This document shows, one piece after another, positions 9,073-18,091 of a stretch of DNA of 64,000 nt; the stretch's first letter is position 1, and the number at the start of each line of letters is the position of its first letter. Source of the stretch: Nocardia sienata NBRC 100364 (GTDB lineage Bacteria > Actinomycetota > Actinomycetes > Mycobacteriales > Mycobacteriaceae); NCBI RefSeq assembly GCF_001613205.1, contig NZ_BDBX01000005.1, forward strand, positions 62,001 to 126,000, in the 5' to 3' direction. A model generated the notes under the pieces. The model saw nothing but the letters and a program-made list of their open reading frames with translations, did not search any database and was not told where the DNA came from. Position numbers and translations under genes: made by a program.

Positions 9073-10490
9073 GATGCACCCGACCGATCGGCGGATGGCA
9101 CCACCGCCGCGCTGCTGCGCGGGTCCGGGTCCGGGGCGAAAGCCAGTACTTTTCGGAAGCCGGAGGCGAGGCATTCGGTGAACTCGGCCGGATCCGGTAC
9201 CGCCGCGGTATCGGTGTTGATCCCCACCGAGCACGTTCCCATATGGGAGATGAGCGTCGCGTTGAACGCGGTACCTATGGTCGGCCCGAACACGTGCACC
9301 CGCTCGACCTCCGCGCCCGCGAGATACAGCGGAACCGGTGATCCGGCCACATCGGAGGCCACGAAATCGACATGCCTGAGCATCTGTGCGACAGCGCCGA
9401 CCGGAAGCCGGTTGAACACCGCCGCCACCGCGTTCGACCACGGGATAGCGGGTTCCCGGCGCCAGCGCTCCACGAGATCGCGCACTACCCACATCAGTTC
9501 CACCACTTCGTCCGTGTCGACCGGAACAGCGAACCTGGCCAGGGTGATGCGGTTACCGCCGGGCGGGTCGTTCGGGGTCCGAATACTGATCGGCACGGTC
9601 ACCCGTACCCGGGTGAACGACGCATCGTGACGTCGATGATAGGAACGCAATCCGAGCAACAACGCGGTGAGAAAAGCATCGTTGACGGTGCAGCCCGCTC
9701 GGACCGCGGATTCCTCCAGGCGGGCGAGCGGAACTTCCAGAACGGTCAGCTGCCTGCTCAGTCCGCGTTCGGTCATGATCGGCGACAGGGTCTCGGTGAC
9801 CGGTCGAGCCAGGCGAACCAGCGAGGACACCATCGCCGCACCATCACGCACGGCCCCCACCGGATCGACCACTGCGTGCGCCAGTGCTGTGGACGCGGAG
9901 ACACCACCCTGCAGCAACCCCCATCCTGCGGACCCGTGCCACGCGAGTACATCGGCGACCGGCCCGACCCGGCGTGGTACCTCTGCACGCACCGGCCCGC
10001 GTTCGGTTCCCTCCCGGGCGAGGTCCAGTACCTCCGCGGCGATCTGCATACCGCCGACACCATCTGTCAGGCTGTGATGAACTTTCAGCACCCCCGCGCT
10101 CCTGCCGCCGGGCAGCCCCGACAGCAGGGTGAAGGTCCACAGCGGTCGCGCCGGGTCGAACGCTGTCATCACTTCGTTGCGCGCGAATTCGAGCACAGCA
10201 GCCTGGTCCGCGAGCGGCGGCAAGGCGATATGCCGCAGATGCCAGGAAAGATCGAAGTGCAGATCGTATTGCCGACGAGGCGGGGCCGGCCCGAACGGCG
10301 CCGCGGACAGCACATGGCGGAAACCGGGCGCGACCCGTGTCCCACGGTCGAAGATGCGGACCAGCCGGTCCCACTCCGGCTCGGCATCGAGAACCAGTAC
10401 CGAAACGATCGTCGACCGCAGCGCGGGATCCTGTTCCATGCTCCAGGTGAACAGGTCCGACTGGGTCATATGGGACTCGTGAGTACCCAT
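9069..10490 (-). CDS. Wax ester synthase/diacylglycerol acyltransferase (WS/DGAT), first of pair
   Basis: A 473-residue paralogue of the next gene with an intact HHSLTDGVG active-site motif, FDPARPLWTFTLLSGLPGG before it, and CTVNDAFLTALLLGLRSYHRR and SDVAGSPVPLYLAGAEV in the C-terminal half. ATG 10490 was used; an internal ATG seven codons later (MTQSDLF) is equally possible because neither has a good ribosome binding site. A DosR-box-like sequence lies 142 bp upstream. The two divergent but intact copies in one operon suggest either different acyl acceptors or gene dosage for storage-lipid synthesis. Confidence 0.9.
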   Translation of the reverse strand: MGTHESHMTQSDLFTWSMEQDPALRSTIVSVLVLDAEPEWDRLVRIFDRGTRVAPGFRHVLSAAPFGPAPPRRQYDLHFDLSWHLRHIALPPLADQAAVLEFARNEVMTAFDPARPLWTFTLLSGLPGGRSAGVLKVHHSLTDGVGGMQIAAEVLDLAREGTERGPVRAEVPRRVGPVADVLAWHGSAGWGLLQGGVSASTALAHAVVDPVGAVRDGAAMVSSLVRLARPVTETLSPIMTERGLSRQLTVLEVPLARLEESAVRAGCTVNDAFLTALLLGLRSYHRRHDASFTRVRVTVPISIRTPNDPPGGNRITLARFAVPVDTDEVVELMWVVRDLVERWRREPAIPWSNAVAAVFNRLPVGAVAQMLRHVDFVASDVAGSPVPLYLAGAEVERVHVFGPTIGTAFNATLISHMGTCSVGINTDTAAVPDPAEFTECLASGFRKVLAFAPDPDPRSSAAVVPSADRSGAS

Positions 10491-10631
10491 GCGCAGTCGC
10501 TTTCATCGGTCGGAGTCGATCCCTGCGGAGTCGACCTCCCTACTGTTGTCCCCACCGCCGTGCGGCGGGCAGAGGCCAAGGTCACCGATTCGGCCGAGCG
10601 AGTGGCGATCAGCGCGCGAAACGACCGCCGG

Positions 10632-10645
10632 AGGACTTACGGCCC
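10632..10645. promoter_or_regulatory. Candidate DevR/DosR box between WS/DGAT pair and stress protein gene
   Basis: AGGAC-TTAC-GGCCC fits the half-site layout GGGAC-N4-GKCCC known for mycobacterial DosR sites. It sits in the 322-bp divergent region, 142 bp before the acyltransferase start and 168 bp before the stress-protein ATG used here. The match is by eye; the short motif could occur by chance in GC-rich DNA. Confidence 0.4.
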
Positions 10646-10812
10646 CGGTACCTCCGACATCGGGCTCTTGCTGTCTGCTCCGCGATAGGGCAACGCTGTC
10701 CTCACCGGTGCACCGGACCGGGTAACCGGACATCCGAGACCATATGTTCGGAGGGCGTCATGGGAATACCGATCGCCGACGAGTCGTGTCTAGAACCAGC
10801 GACTCCGTAGCC

Positions 10813-11685
10813 ATGGACGACGAATCCCGGGGCCTGGTACCTCCGGTGCTCCTCGGTACCGACGGCTCGTCCGCATCGTTGAACGCCGCGCGCTGGGCCG
10901 CCTATATCGCCGAATCACTGCATGTCCCGCTCCTGGTGGTACACGTGCTCGCGGTGCCCGGGCACCGGCACGCCGCGGGTGCCCGGCCGTGGTTGCACGG
11001 GCACCACCCGGTGGACCCGGAACCGGACCCGACGGTCGTCGTCCGCCGGACAGCACTGATCATCGGAACCTGCTCGGCGCCCACCGTCGCGGATCCGGCC
11101 ACCGAAATAATCACCGGATCGGCCACCGCAGTTCTCGTGGAGCACAGCCGCCGCGCCCGGATGCTGGTGGTGGGTGCCCAAACGGCGTTCGGGGAGCGGA
11201 AGACAGGTCCGACGACGACGGGAGTCGTCGCGCGGGCCTACTCACCGGTGGCCGTGTGGCGGGGTGCGCCAGGCCATCCGATCCCGCGGGAACGGCCGGT
11301 GGTCGCCGCGTTCGACGGGACCGAGTCGACCTTGCCGGCGCTGGTCCAGGGTTTCGTGCTGGCGGAGTCGCTCGGCGCCGCCCTCGAGGTGGTACACCCC
11401 CGGTGGGGGATGCCCGGCGGTCGGTGCGGCGCTGCGGCGGTGGTACCGCCGTCCCTGATCGCCGACTCGACGGCGCGGATAGCCCGCGAACATCCCGTGG
11501 TCAGGTCGAGCGAAACCGCGGTAACCGGTCCCCTCGCACAGGTCCTGACACACCGATCGGCAACGGCGCAGCTTCTGGTCATCGGTGGCCGGCGCGCAGC
11601 CGGTGCGATTGCCGCACCCGGCCCGGCTGTCATGTCCCTGCTCCGCCATTCGAGGTGCCCGGTGCTCGTCTGCCGCCCCAGGTGA
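10813..11685 (+). CDS. Universal stress protein, two tandem USP domains
   Basis: A 290-residue protein with two UspA-like domains. Domain 1 begins VLLGTDGSSASLNAARWAAYIAES and ends with LVVGAQTAFGERKTG; domain 2 begins VVAAFDGTESTLPALVQGFVLAE and ends LLVIGGRRAAGAIAAPGP. The second domain's ATP-binding G-x2-G-x9-G(S/T) loop is poorly kept (GGRRAAG...), so nucleotide binding there is uncertain. The frame is open from ATG 10744. I prefer ATG 10813 because a well-placed GGAGGG precedes a different, 16-codon reading frame (10760-10810) that ends two bases before it. In mycobacteria tandem USPs are typical DosR targets. Confidence 0.8.
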   Translation: MDDESRGLVPPVLLGTDGSSASLNAARWAAYIAESLHVPLLVVHVLAVPGHRHAAGARPWLHGHHPVDPEPDPTVVVRRTALIIGTCSAPTVADPATEIITGSATAVLVEHSRRARMLVVGAQTAFGERKTGPTTTGVVARAYSPVAVWRGAPGHPIPRERPVVAAFDGTESTLPALVQGFVLAESLGAALEVVHPRWGMPGGRCGAAAVVPPSLIADSTARIAREHPVVRSSETAVTGPLAQVLTHRSATAQLLVIGGRRAAGAIAAPGPAVMSLLRHSRCPVLVCRPR

Positions 11686-11730
11686 GCGCGCCGACGCCCG
11701 GATCGACCCGGTTCGCTTCGAGCTGTCTGC

Positions 11731-14700
11731 TCACCCGGCCGTACTCCCGGCGCGCTCCACGGGCGGACGGTCGACCAGCCGGACCGATTCTCCGGGCGCG
11801 AGCCGCGCCGACCGGTCCCGGCAGACCACCTCGATCGGCGGCGCGTTTCCCGCCGCGGACCCGATCTCGACTCTGCGGCCGTCGACCCGCACGATCAGCC
11901 GGTGTCCCCGATACGTCATCGGAAAGGACAGCGTACCCAGGGTCTTCGGCCAGTAGGGACAGAAGATGAGCTGGTCGCGTCGGATCTCCAAACCGGTGAA
12001 ACAGCGCTGCAGCAGATCGACGCTGCCCGCCATCGCCGCCAGATGGATACCTTCGCTGGTGGTCCCGCCTTGGATATCGGCCACGTCCGAGCGGATCACC
12101 TGATCGTAGAACTCCATGGCGCGATCACGATTGGCACGGGCGAGAACCCACGAATGCACCAGGGCGCTCAGTGTGGAACCGTGCGAGGTTCGCGCCGTGT
12201 AGTAGTCGATCGTCCGCGGGATCATCTCCCCCGGCAGCTCGTAGCCCGAACGCGTGAACAGCTCGCGGAGTTCGTCGGCGGAGAACAGGTAGAAGAGCAT
12301 GAGCACATCGGCCTGTTTGCCCGCGCGATAGCGGCCGATATCGTCGCCCTCGGCTTCCAGTATCCGGTCCAGCCGCTGGATATTGCCGTATCGGCGCCGA
12401 TAGTGGTCCCAGTCCAGCTCCTGTAGCCGCTCGTAGCCGTCGAACTGGCTGATCACCCCGTCGTGGAACGGCACGTACATCCGATGGGCGACCTCGCGCC
12501 ACCGGGCCCGCTCCGCCGGACCCACTCCGAGCCGCTCCAGCAGTTCGGCGCGGACGCGGGGCGCGAGCGTATCGAGTGCTTCGAGCGCGCAGGTGATGGT
12601 CCAGGCGGCCATGACGTTGGTGTAGGCGTTGTTGTCGACGCCCGCCGCGGGCGCGTGCGGATAGCCGGTGTGGAATTCGTCGGGACCGATGACACCGCAG
12701 AGCACATAGCGCCCCCGCCGCGGATCGAAATCGGCGAGGCCGGACCAGAATCGGGCGATCTCCACCAGCAGCTCGGCTCCATAATCGGCCAGGAATTCGA
12801 GATCACCGGTGGCCTGGTAGTACTGCCACACCGTGTAGGCGACGGCGGCGCCGATATGGTGCGCCCGCCGGCTCGGGTCCGGATTCCATCGGCCCGAGAG
12901 CGGGTTCAAATGTAGTTGCTGGCTCTCCTCACGTCCGTCGCTACCCGACTGCCACGGGAACATCGCACCCGGCACGCCGGCCGCCGCCGCTGCCCGGCGG
13001 GCCTCCGGGAGCCGCCGGTAGCGGTAGCGCAGCAGCGAGCGGGTCAGCGCCGGGATACGCGGGTTCAGCACCGGGAAGACGAACAGTTCGTCCCAGAAGA
13101 CGTGACCGCGATAGGCCTCACCGTGCAACCCGCGCGCCGGCACACCCACATCCATTTCCACGGTATTCGGCGACAAGGTCTGGACAAGATGCAGCAGGTG
13201 CAACCGCAGGACGCGCAGCGAGCCCGCGTCGCCGTCGAGATCCATTCGCATCTTGCCCCAGATCCGCTCCCAGGCCCGGGTGTGTCCCGCGAAGAGTGTC
13301 GCGTAATCCGGCGCCGCCGCCAGCAATCGTCCGGCCTGGTCCGCGGGGCCGGCCGAGGCGCGATCCCGGCCGGTGCACATCGCTGCCGTCTTCTCGAGGG
13401 TTACCGAGTCGCCCTCCCCCATCTCGACTCCGAACTCGTGACCGATACGGCTGCGCTCCCGCACCTCCACGGCCGGCGCGGTACCTCCGCGCAGCAGGTC
13501 GCGGATGGCCACGGCCAGCGCAATCTCCGAGTCGCCGGTGCGCGCCGCGAGAAGCACGGCCGACTCGGACAACCGGGTGGTTCGCACCGCGTCCAGATGC
13601 ACTCCCGACAGCGCCCGGTACCGTTCGACCAGGCTGTTGCTCACCTCCCCGTCGATCATCGAGCGCAGATATAGCGTGCCCGACCAGTTCTCGGCCGTCA
13701 CAGTCGTGACGAGAGCTCCCAGCTGCGGACAGTGCATCGCCGCGAATCGCCGCTGCTCCACCCGGGTGATACGCCCCGCGCCGTCCCGGAACCGGAACCA
13801 CCGGACCAGTTCGGCACGGCGTAGGTCCAGACGCTGCCGGTAATCCAGCAGGTCGGCGGTGTCCGGATCGAACCAGTCGCCGTCGGCGACCCGGAATGTC
13901 ACCGGCAGCCAATTCGGCAGGTTCACCATGCTCTCGTTGTCGATGATCCGGCCGTTCACCCGGTCCCGGAGGCGGTTGTAGATCCCGGCCACATACGTAC
14001 CCGGATAGTGGTATCGCCCCGCCCGGCTCTCCGGCGCCGCCCCCCGAACGGCGAAATAGCCGTTGCCGACCGTGCAGAGAGCCTCGCGAAGCTTTTCCTG
14101 CTCCGGGTCGTAGCCGTCGTAGGCGAACGACCACGTCTCCGATTCCCTTGCGGCCGAATCGGCTCCGATCAGGCGCACGACTCGGGAAAGCAGATCCGCG
14201 ACCCGGCGGGGACCGTCCACCGAGAAGTGGGCGCGGGTGTACCTACCGGTGTTCTCCGCGGCCCGTACCACAACGGCGAGCCCGTCCGGCCCGACGGCGT
14301 CGAAGGCGTCCTCATCGGTCACATCGTCACCGATGTACAGCGGGACCACCGGTCCGTCGATCCGATCCAGTATCCAGCGCAGCGCGTCGCCTTTGTCCCA
14401 GTCGATATCCGGCCGCAACTCGACCACCTTGCGGCCGGAGGCCACGCGCAGACCGCGGGCACGCCCGGCCTCGTCCACGAGGGTGACCGCCCGGACAGCG
14501 TCCGCGTCCGTGGCCGTCCGGAAGTGCACGGCCACGGCGAACCGTTTGTGCTCGACAGTGACCCCTGCGAGATCGCCCACTCGTGCCCGCAGATCCGCGG
14601 CGGCACGGGCGATCCCGGCCTCGGTGCCGGATGGCGCGCCGGGCAGGTGGCGGGTGCCGTCCGGCGCCATCAGTTCGAACCCGTGACTGCCCGCCAGCCA

Positions 14701-15717
14701 GATACCGGGAACCGGCAGCCGTGCCCGCAGATCGTCGAGCCCACGGCCGCTGACCACGGCGACCGGGCAGCGCGCGGCGAGATCGGCGACGGTCACGGCA
14801 GCGCTCTCCACCATTTCGGCGGCGGCGGGGTCGGTGACGATCTCGGCCAGAGTCCCGTCGAAATCCATCAGCACAGCGGGTTTCTCGGTCTCCAGCAGAT
14901 CCGCGAAGCGCGGCCAGTACTCGAAGACATCGGGCACCTCACCGACCCGCCGGAACCCACCGCGCACCACGATCCCCGCGGCGTCGTGGACCACCGTATC
15001 GGCGCCCGCGGCCAGCAGCCTGTCCCCGCTACCTTGTCGGTCGATGCCCACCACCAGTCCGAAACCCCCGTTGCGGCCCGCCGCCACACCGGCTTCGGCG
15101 TCCTCCACCACGACGACCCGGCCCGGCGCACTGTGCAGCCGCGCCGCGGCTTCGCGGAGCACGGCCGGATCCGGCTTTCCCGGCAGGCCGAGTTCTTCCG
15201 CGTCCACCCCGTCGACCCGGACCTCGAAGAGATGGGCGAGGCCGGCCGCGGCGAGCACCTGCTCGCAATTGCGGCTGGCGGTGAACACAGCGGTCCGGAT
15301 CCCTTCGGAACGGAGCCGGCGAACCAGCGCGACGGTGGAGTCGAACGCCACGACTCCGTCACGTGCGATGCGCTCACGGAACAGGCGGTCCTTGCGGTTG
15401 CCCATACCGCATACGGTCCCGGCCGATTCGGGATCGGTCGGCTCGCCCCAGGGCAGCCGGATATCGCGCGAGGCGAGGAAGTCGGCGACTCCGCGATAGC
15501 GGGGCTTACCGTCCACGTACTTCAGGTAATCGACCTCGGTGAACGGCGACCGATCCGGTCCGGGGGCGGCCGGCCGGGCGGAGAGGAAGGCGTCGAACAG
15601 TTCGGTCCACACCGCGGCGTGTATCGAGGCACTGTCGGTCACCACCCCGTCCATATCGAAGATCACCGCATCGTGGCGGCGCGTATCGATCCGCGGCGAG
15701 GCCGCACTGTGAGCCAC
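11731..15717 (-). CDS. otsB1: OtsB1: HAD phosphatase + trehalose-6-phosphate phosphatase + GH65 phosphorylase
   Basis: A 1328-residue three-domain protein with the size and order of M. tuberculosis OtsB1 (Rv2006). Domain 1 is a beta-phosphoglucomutase-like HAD enzyme (VIFDMDGVVTDS, nucleophile D21, acid D23). Domain 2 is OtsB-like (VLMDFDGTLAEI, VVSGRGLDDL, LYIGDDVTDEDAF). Domain 3, from about residue 520, is glycoside hydrolase family 65 (FAYDGYDPEQEKLREALCTV, VFWDELFVFP) with the predicted acid Glu1014 in GPDEFHTG. The set would phosphorolyse a disaccharide such as trehalose or kojibiose, convert beta-glucose-1-phosphate to glucose-6-phosphate and dephosphorylate trehalose-6-phosphate, but these activities are inferred. 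A DosR-like box lies 36 bp upstream. Confidence 0.92.
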   Translation of the reverse strand: MAHSAASPRIDTRRHDAVIFDMDGVVTDSASIHAAVWTELFDAFLSARPAAPGPDRSPFTEVDYLKYVDGKPRYRGVADFLASRDIRLPWGEPTDPESAGTVCGMGNRKDRLFRERIARDGVVAFDSTVALVRRLRSEGIRTAVFTASRNCEQVLAAAGLAHLFEVRVDGVDAEELGLPGKPDPAVLREAAARLHSAPGRVVVVEDAEAGVAAGRNGGFGLVVGIDRQGSGDRLLAAGADTVVHDAAGIVVRGGFRRVGEVPDVFEYWPRFADLLETEKPAVLMDFDGTLAEIVTDPAAAEMVESAAVTVADLAARCPVAVVSGRGLDDLRARLPVPGIWLAGSHGFELMAPDGTRHLPGAPSGTEAGIARAAADLRARVGDLAGVTVEHKRFAVAVHFRTATDADAVRAVTLVDEAGRARGLRVASGRKVVELRPDIDWDKGDALRWILDRIDGPVVPLYIGDDVTDEDAFDAVGPDGLAVVVRAAENTGRYTRAHFSVDGPRRVADLLSRVVRLIGADSAARESETWSFAYDGYDPEQEKLREALCTVGNGYFAVRGAAPESRAGRYHYPGTYVAGIYNRLRDRVNGRIIDNESMVNLPNWLPVTFRVADGDWFDPDTADLLDYRQRLDLRRAELVRWFRFRDGAGRITRVEQRRFAAMHCPQLGALVTTVTAENWSGTLYLRSMIDGEVSNSLVERYRALSGVHLDAVRTTRLSESAVLLAARTGDSEIALAVAIRDLLRGGTAPAVEVRERSRIGHEFGVEMGEGDSVTLEKTAAMCTGRDRASAGPADQAGRLLAAAPDYATLFAGHTRAWERIWGKMRMDLDGDAGSLRVLRLHLLHLVQTLSPNTVEMDVGVPARGLHGEAYRGHVFWDELFVFPVLNPRIPALTRSLLRYRYRRLPEARRAAAAAGVPGAMFPWQSGSDGREESQQLHLNPLSGRWNPDPSRRAHHIGAAVAYTVWQYYQATGDLEFLADYGAELLVEIARFWSGLADFDPRRGRYVLCGVIGPDEFHTGYPHAPAAGVDNNAYTNVMAAWTITCALEALDTLAPRVRAELLERLGVGPAERARWREVAHRMYVPFHDGVISQFDGYERLQELDWDHYRRRYGNIQRLDRILEAEGDDIGRYRAGKQADVLMLFYLFSADELRELFTRSGYELPGEMIPRTIDYYTARTSHGSTLSALVHSWVLARANRDRAMEFYDQVIRSDVADIQGGTTSEGIHLAAMAGSVDLLQRCFTGLEIRRDQLIFCPYWPKTLGTLSFPMTYRGHRLIVRVDGRRVEIGSAAGNAPPIEVVCRDRSARLAPGESVRLVDRPPVERAGSTAG

Positions 15718-15752
15718 GAATCGAGTGTGATCGTCGCGGCGCGCGGCCGACA

Positions 15753-15766
15753 GGGGCGAAAGTCCG
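15753..15766 (-). promoter_or_regulatory. Candidate DevR/DosR box upstream of otsB1
   Basis: GGGGC-GAAA-GTCCG differs from GGGAC-N4-GTCCC at one base per half-site and lies 36 bp before the OtsB1 ATG, between it and the nitroreductase stop. The family-level expectation (OtsB1 is a DosR target in M. tuberculosis) makes it credible, but the match is imperfect. Confidence 0.4.
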
Positions 15767-15819
15767 CTCTTCCTCCGGTCCGCACTCCCGTCCCCGGTGC
15801 CGGCTCCGTCATTGCCTGC

Positions 15820-16833
15820 TCAGCGCGCGTCGTGACCGGCTCGGCCTGCCGCAGCGGTATCGACGACCTCGAGGACCTCGCCGATACCGCGACGCGGGGT
15901 ACGCGGTGGCGGCGACACGAGCGGGCGCCCCAACCGGACGAGCAGCTGCGGGAACCGTGGCCCGGCCAGTTCGGCGACCGTCGCGCGGGCCGAGGCGAGC
16001 TCGGTGATATGGGTGAGAACGCAGGTCGACAAATTCTCGACGGTGCATTCGAGCAATACCGCCGAGAGCGCCTCCCCGCACCACAGCAGCGACTCGACCG
16101 TATCGTCGCGACTGGACAGTACGACGACCATCGCTTCGTCCGGGCGGGCGTCCTCGTCGACCGCGCCCATCGAACCCACCGGGAAACTGCGGTTGACCGG
16201 CACCCGGGCCGACAGATCCGCCGAGGGCAACCGGGAGACCGGGATCCCGGCGCCGCCGTGGGCGCCGGCACCGGCCCACCACAGCAGTTCCGATTGATAT
16301 CGCGGATCGTGGCGGCGCAATTTCGCGGTGGTGCGGGAGAGACGGTCCAGATCGGCGCGGAGATGATCGTCCACCATGTGCAGTGAGGTATCGCGCTGCC
16401 GGCACAGACTCTGCAGCACCGGCTCGAGTTCCGCCCAGCCCCCAGGCGCGGCCAGGGGCGCCCGGTCGGTGTATCTGCTGTCGATCGCGGCGGCGGACAA
16501 CATATCGATCTCGAACGGCTCGCGCCGACCCACGAATGACAGCGCGGCCAGGTTCGCCCGCACGGGGGGCTCCGGGAAACGGCTGACGCGCACATCCCAG
16601 CCGGCGGCCGCCCACGTTACGAGCGCGTGATCGAGCAGCGCGCCACAGGCGAGGATGCCCTGCCGATTCAGGGGATCGGCACCGGGCAGGAGCCGCTGGG
16701 CATCGACGAAGAGCTCCAATGTGCTGCCGTCCCAGCGCCACCGCCAGGGTTGGCTGTTGTGCAGGGACGGCGCACGACAGGCATGTTCCAGTACGGCACG
16801 CACCGTGGCGTCGTCGGGTTTCCGGTCGAGCAT
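15820..16833 (-). CDS. Acg-family nitroreductase-like protein
   Basis: A 337-residue protein of the Acg (Rv2032/Rv3131) group, a flavin-binding nitroreductase fold carrying a lid and thought in mycobacteria to sequester flavin. Landmarks are VLEHACRAPSLHNSQPWRWRW near the N-terminus, SRYTDRAPL, and VVLSSRDDTVESLLWCGEALS with LVRLGRPLVSPPPRTPRRGI at the C-terminus. The start ATG 16833 follows GGAGGT six bases upstream, better than an ATG ten codons earlier. It is upstream of otsB1 on the same strand (102 bp gap) and divergent from a stress protein gene. Confidence 0.88.
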   Translation of the reverse strand: MLDRKPDDATVRAVLEHACRAPSLHNSQPWRWRWDGSTLELFVDAQRLLPGADPLNRQGILACGALLDHALVTWAAAGWDVRVSRFPEPPVRANLAALSFVGRREPFEIDMLSAAAIDSRYTDRAPLAAPGGWAELEPVLQSLCRQRDTSLHMVDDHLRADLDRLSRTTAKLRRHDPRYQSELLWWAGAGAHGGAGIPVSRLPSADLSARVPVNRSFPVGSMGAVDEDARPDEAMVVVLSSRDDTVESLLWCGEALSAVLLECTVENLSTCVLTHITELASARATVAELAGPRFPQLLVRLGRPLVSPPPRTPRRGIGEVLEVVDTAAAGRAGHDAR

Positions 16834-17153
16834 TCGAACACCTCCGCTGCCCTGTACCCGCATCACCGGACCGTCTCGTTCCCGGCTTCCTGATACTGAC
16901 CGACCCCGACACGTTCGCGAGAGTGCCGAAGGTCCTCCGTCCCGGAGAACCAGGGCCCGGCCGGCCGGTTCGCCCGCCGGGCACCCGAAGACATGCTGCG
17001 AGAATCGACCTTGGACCCTTTCGGCCGGGGACCAATGCCCCCATCCTCGGCGTGGTCCGCCCTTTAATCTCGCTGTATCCCGAGCGGCGGAGATACCGTG
17101 GCCGAGAGCCGAGTCCGGACTCCGGAGCCGATGAGCGAGAAGGTGAGCCGACC
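16834..17153. other. 320-bp divergent intergenic region, nitroreductase/stress protein
   Basis: No gene is seen apart from a possible 8-codon mini-frame (ATG 17131 to TGA 17155). The region holds a good DosR-like box at 17028-17041 and a weaker one on the minus strand near 16930-16943 (GGGAC-GGAG-GACCT), so each divergent gene may have its own site. A TTTAAT stretch at about 17064 could belong to a promoter. Confidence 0.5.
17028..17041 (+). promoter_or_regulatory. Candidate DevR/DosR box upstream of stress protein
   Basis: GGGAC-CAAT-GCCCC has a perfect left half and a right half one base from GKCCC. It is one of the two best box-like matches in the window and lies 113 bp before the GTG start. 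CAAT as spacer recurs at 28000-28013. Confidence 0.5.
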
Positions 17154-18020
17154 GTGAGCACACATAGAGAACAGCCTGTAGTCGTCGGTGTCGACGGCTC
17201 GGCCGCGTCGTTCGCGGCCGTCGGGTGGGCGGCGCGGACAGCCGCACGACACGGCAACCCGCTGAATCTCGTGTACGCCGTCGGGGCGCCGCTGGATTTC
17301 GGGCCCGGGCTCGGGGTCGTCGCTTTCGACAATCAAGCGCTGCGGGCCGACGGCGAGGCGGTGTGCGCGTCCGCGGCGAAAATAGCCCGCGAGATCGCCG
17401 CCGATCTGGAGATCACCACAATCGTGGTCGATCCGGACCCCGCGCCCACACTGATCGAGAGATCCCGGACCTCCCGCATGGTCGTGGTGGGCACCTACGG
17501 TCGTAGCGCGATCGGGCGGGGGCTGCTCGGCTCCGTGAGCACCTCGCTGGCACGGCACGCGCACTGCCCCGTCGCCGTGATTCCACAGCGCTACGGCGAA
17601 CACGGAGAACGCCCGGATGCGCCCGTGGTGGTCGGGGTGGACGGGTCTCCGCACAGTGCCGAAGCCGTCGATATCGCCTTCGACGAGGCCTCCCGCCGCG
17701 GTACCGGTCTCGTCGCCGTCACCACCTGGTCGGAATTCTTCCGGTACCTGTCGCGCCCCGAAATGCAGGAGCAGGCCCGCGTTCTGCAGGCCGAGAGCCT
17801 GGCCGGGCACATCGAACAGTACCCGGATGTCGCGGTGACCCGGGTGGTCGTCGAAGACCGGCCCGCACGCAGGCTGCTGCACGAATCCGAGAGCGCGCAG
17901 CTGGTTGTCGTCGGCAGTCACGGTGGCGGCGGCTTCGCCGGAATGAGCCTGGGGTCGACCGGCCAGGCGGTGTTGCACGGGGTGTCCGTACCGCTGATCA
18001 TCGCCCGGGCCCGCATCTGA
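17154..18020 (+). CDS. Universal stress protein, two tandem USP domains
   Basis: A 288-residue tandem USP. Domain 1 runs from VVVGVDGSAASFAAVGWAARTA to VVVGTYGRSAIGRGLLGSVSTSLARHAHCPVAVI; domain 2 from VVVGVDGSPHSAEAVDIAFDEA to VVVGSHGGGGFAGMSLGSTGQAVLHG. Both keep the G-x2-G-x9-G-S/T nucleotide loop, so ATP binding is likely in both. GTG 17154 follows GAAGGTGAG and overlaps the stop of an 8-codon upstream frame. Architecture and context match the DosR-controlled Rv2005c/Rv1996 type proteins. Confidence 0.9.
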   Translation: MSTHREQPVVVGVDGSAASFAAVGWAARTAARHGNPLNLVYAVGAPLDFGPGLGVVAFDNQALRADGEAVCASAAKIAREIAADLEITTIVVDPDPAPTLIERSRTSRMVVVGTYGRSAIGRGLLGSVSTSLARHAHCPVAVIPQRYGEHGERPDAPVVVGVDGSPHSAEAVDIAFDEASRRGTGLVAVTTWSEFFRYLSRPEMQEQARVLQAESLAGHIEQYPDVAVTRVVVEDRPARRLLHESESAQLVVVGSHGGGGFAGMSLGSTGQAVLHGVSVPLIIARARI

Positions 18021-18091
18021 ACGGATCGATCGCGAGAGTCCGGACCACCGCCTTCACAGACGCTTCGAAGACCGTAGATCGTTCTCTGGAG

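Noticed and set aside
14008..16386. 792-codon plus-strand open frame
   Set aside because: It is antisense to otsB1 and the nitroreductase, which have full domain homology. Its peptide is Arg/His/Gly-rich with no recognisable motif, typical of antisense frames in high-GC DNA.
16946..16959. AGAACCAGGGCCCG as a DosR box
   Set aside because: Two mismatches in the left half and a shifted right half; the element at 17028 in the same region is far better.
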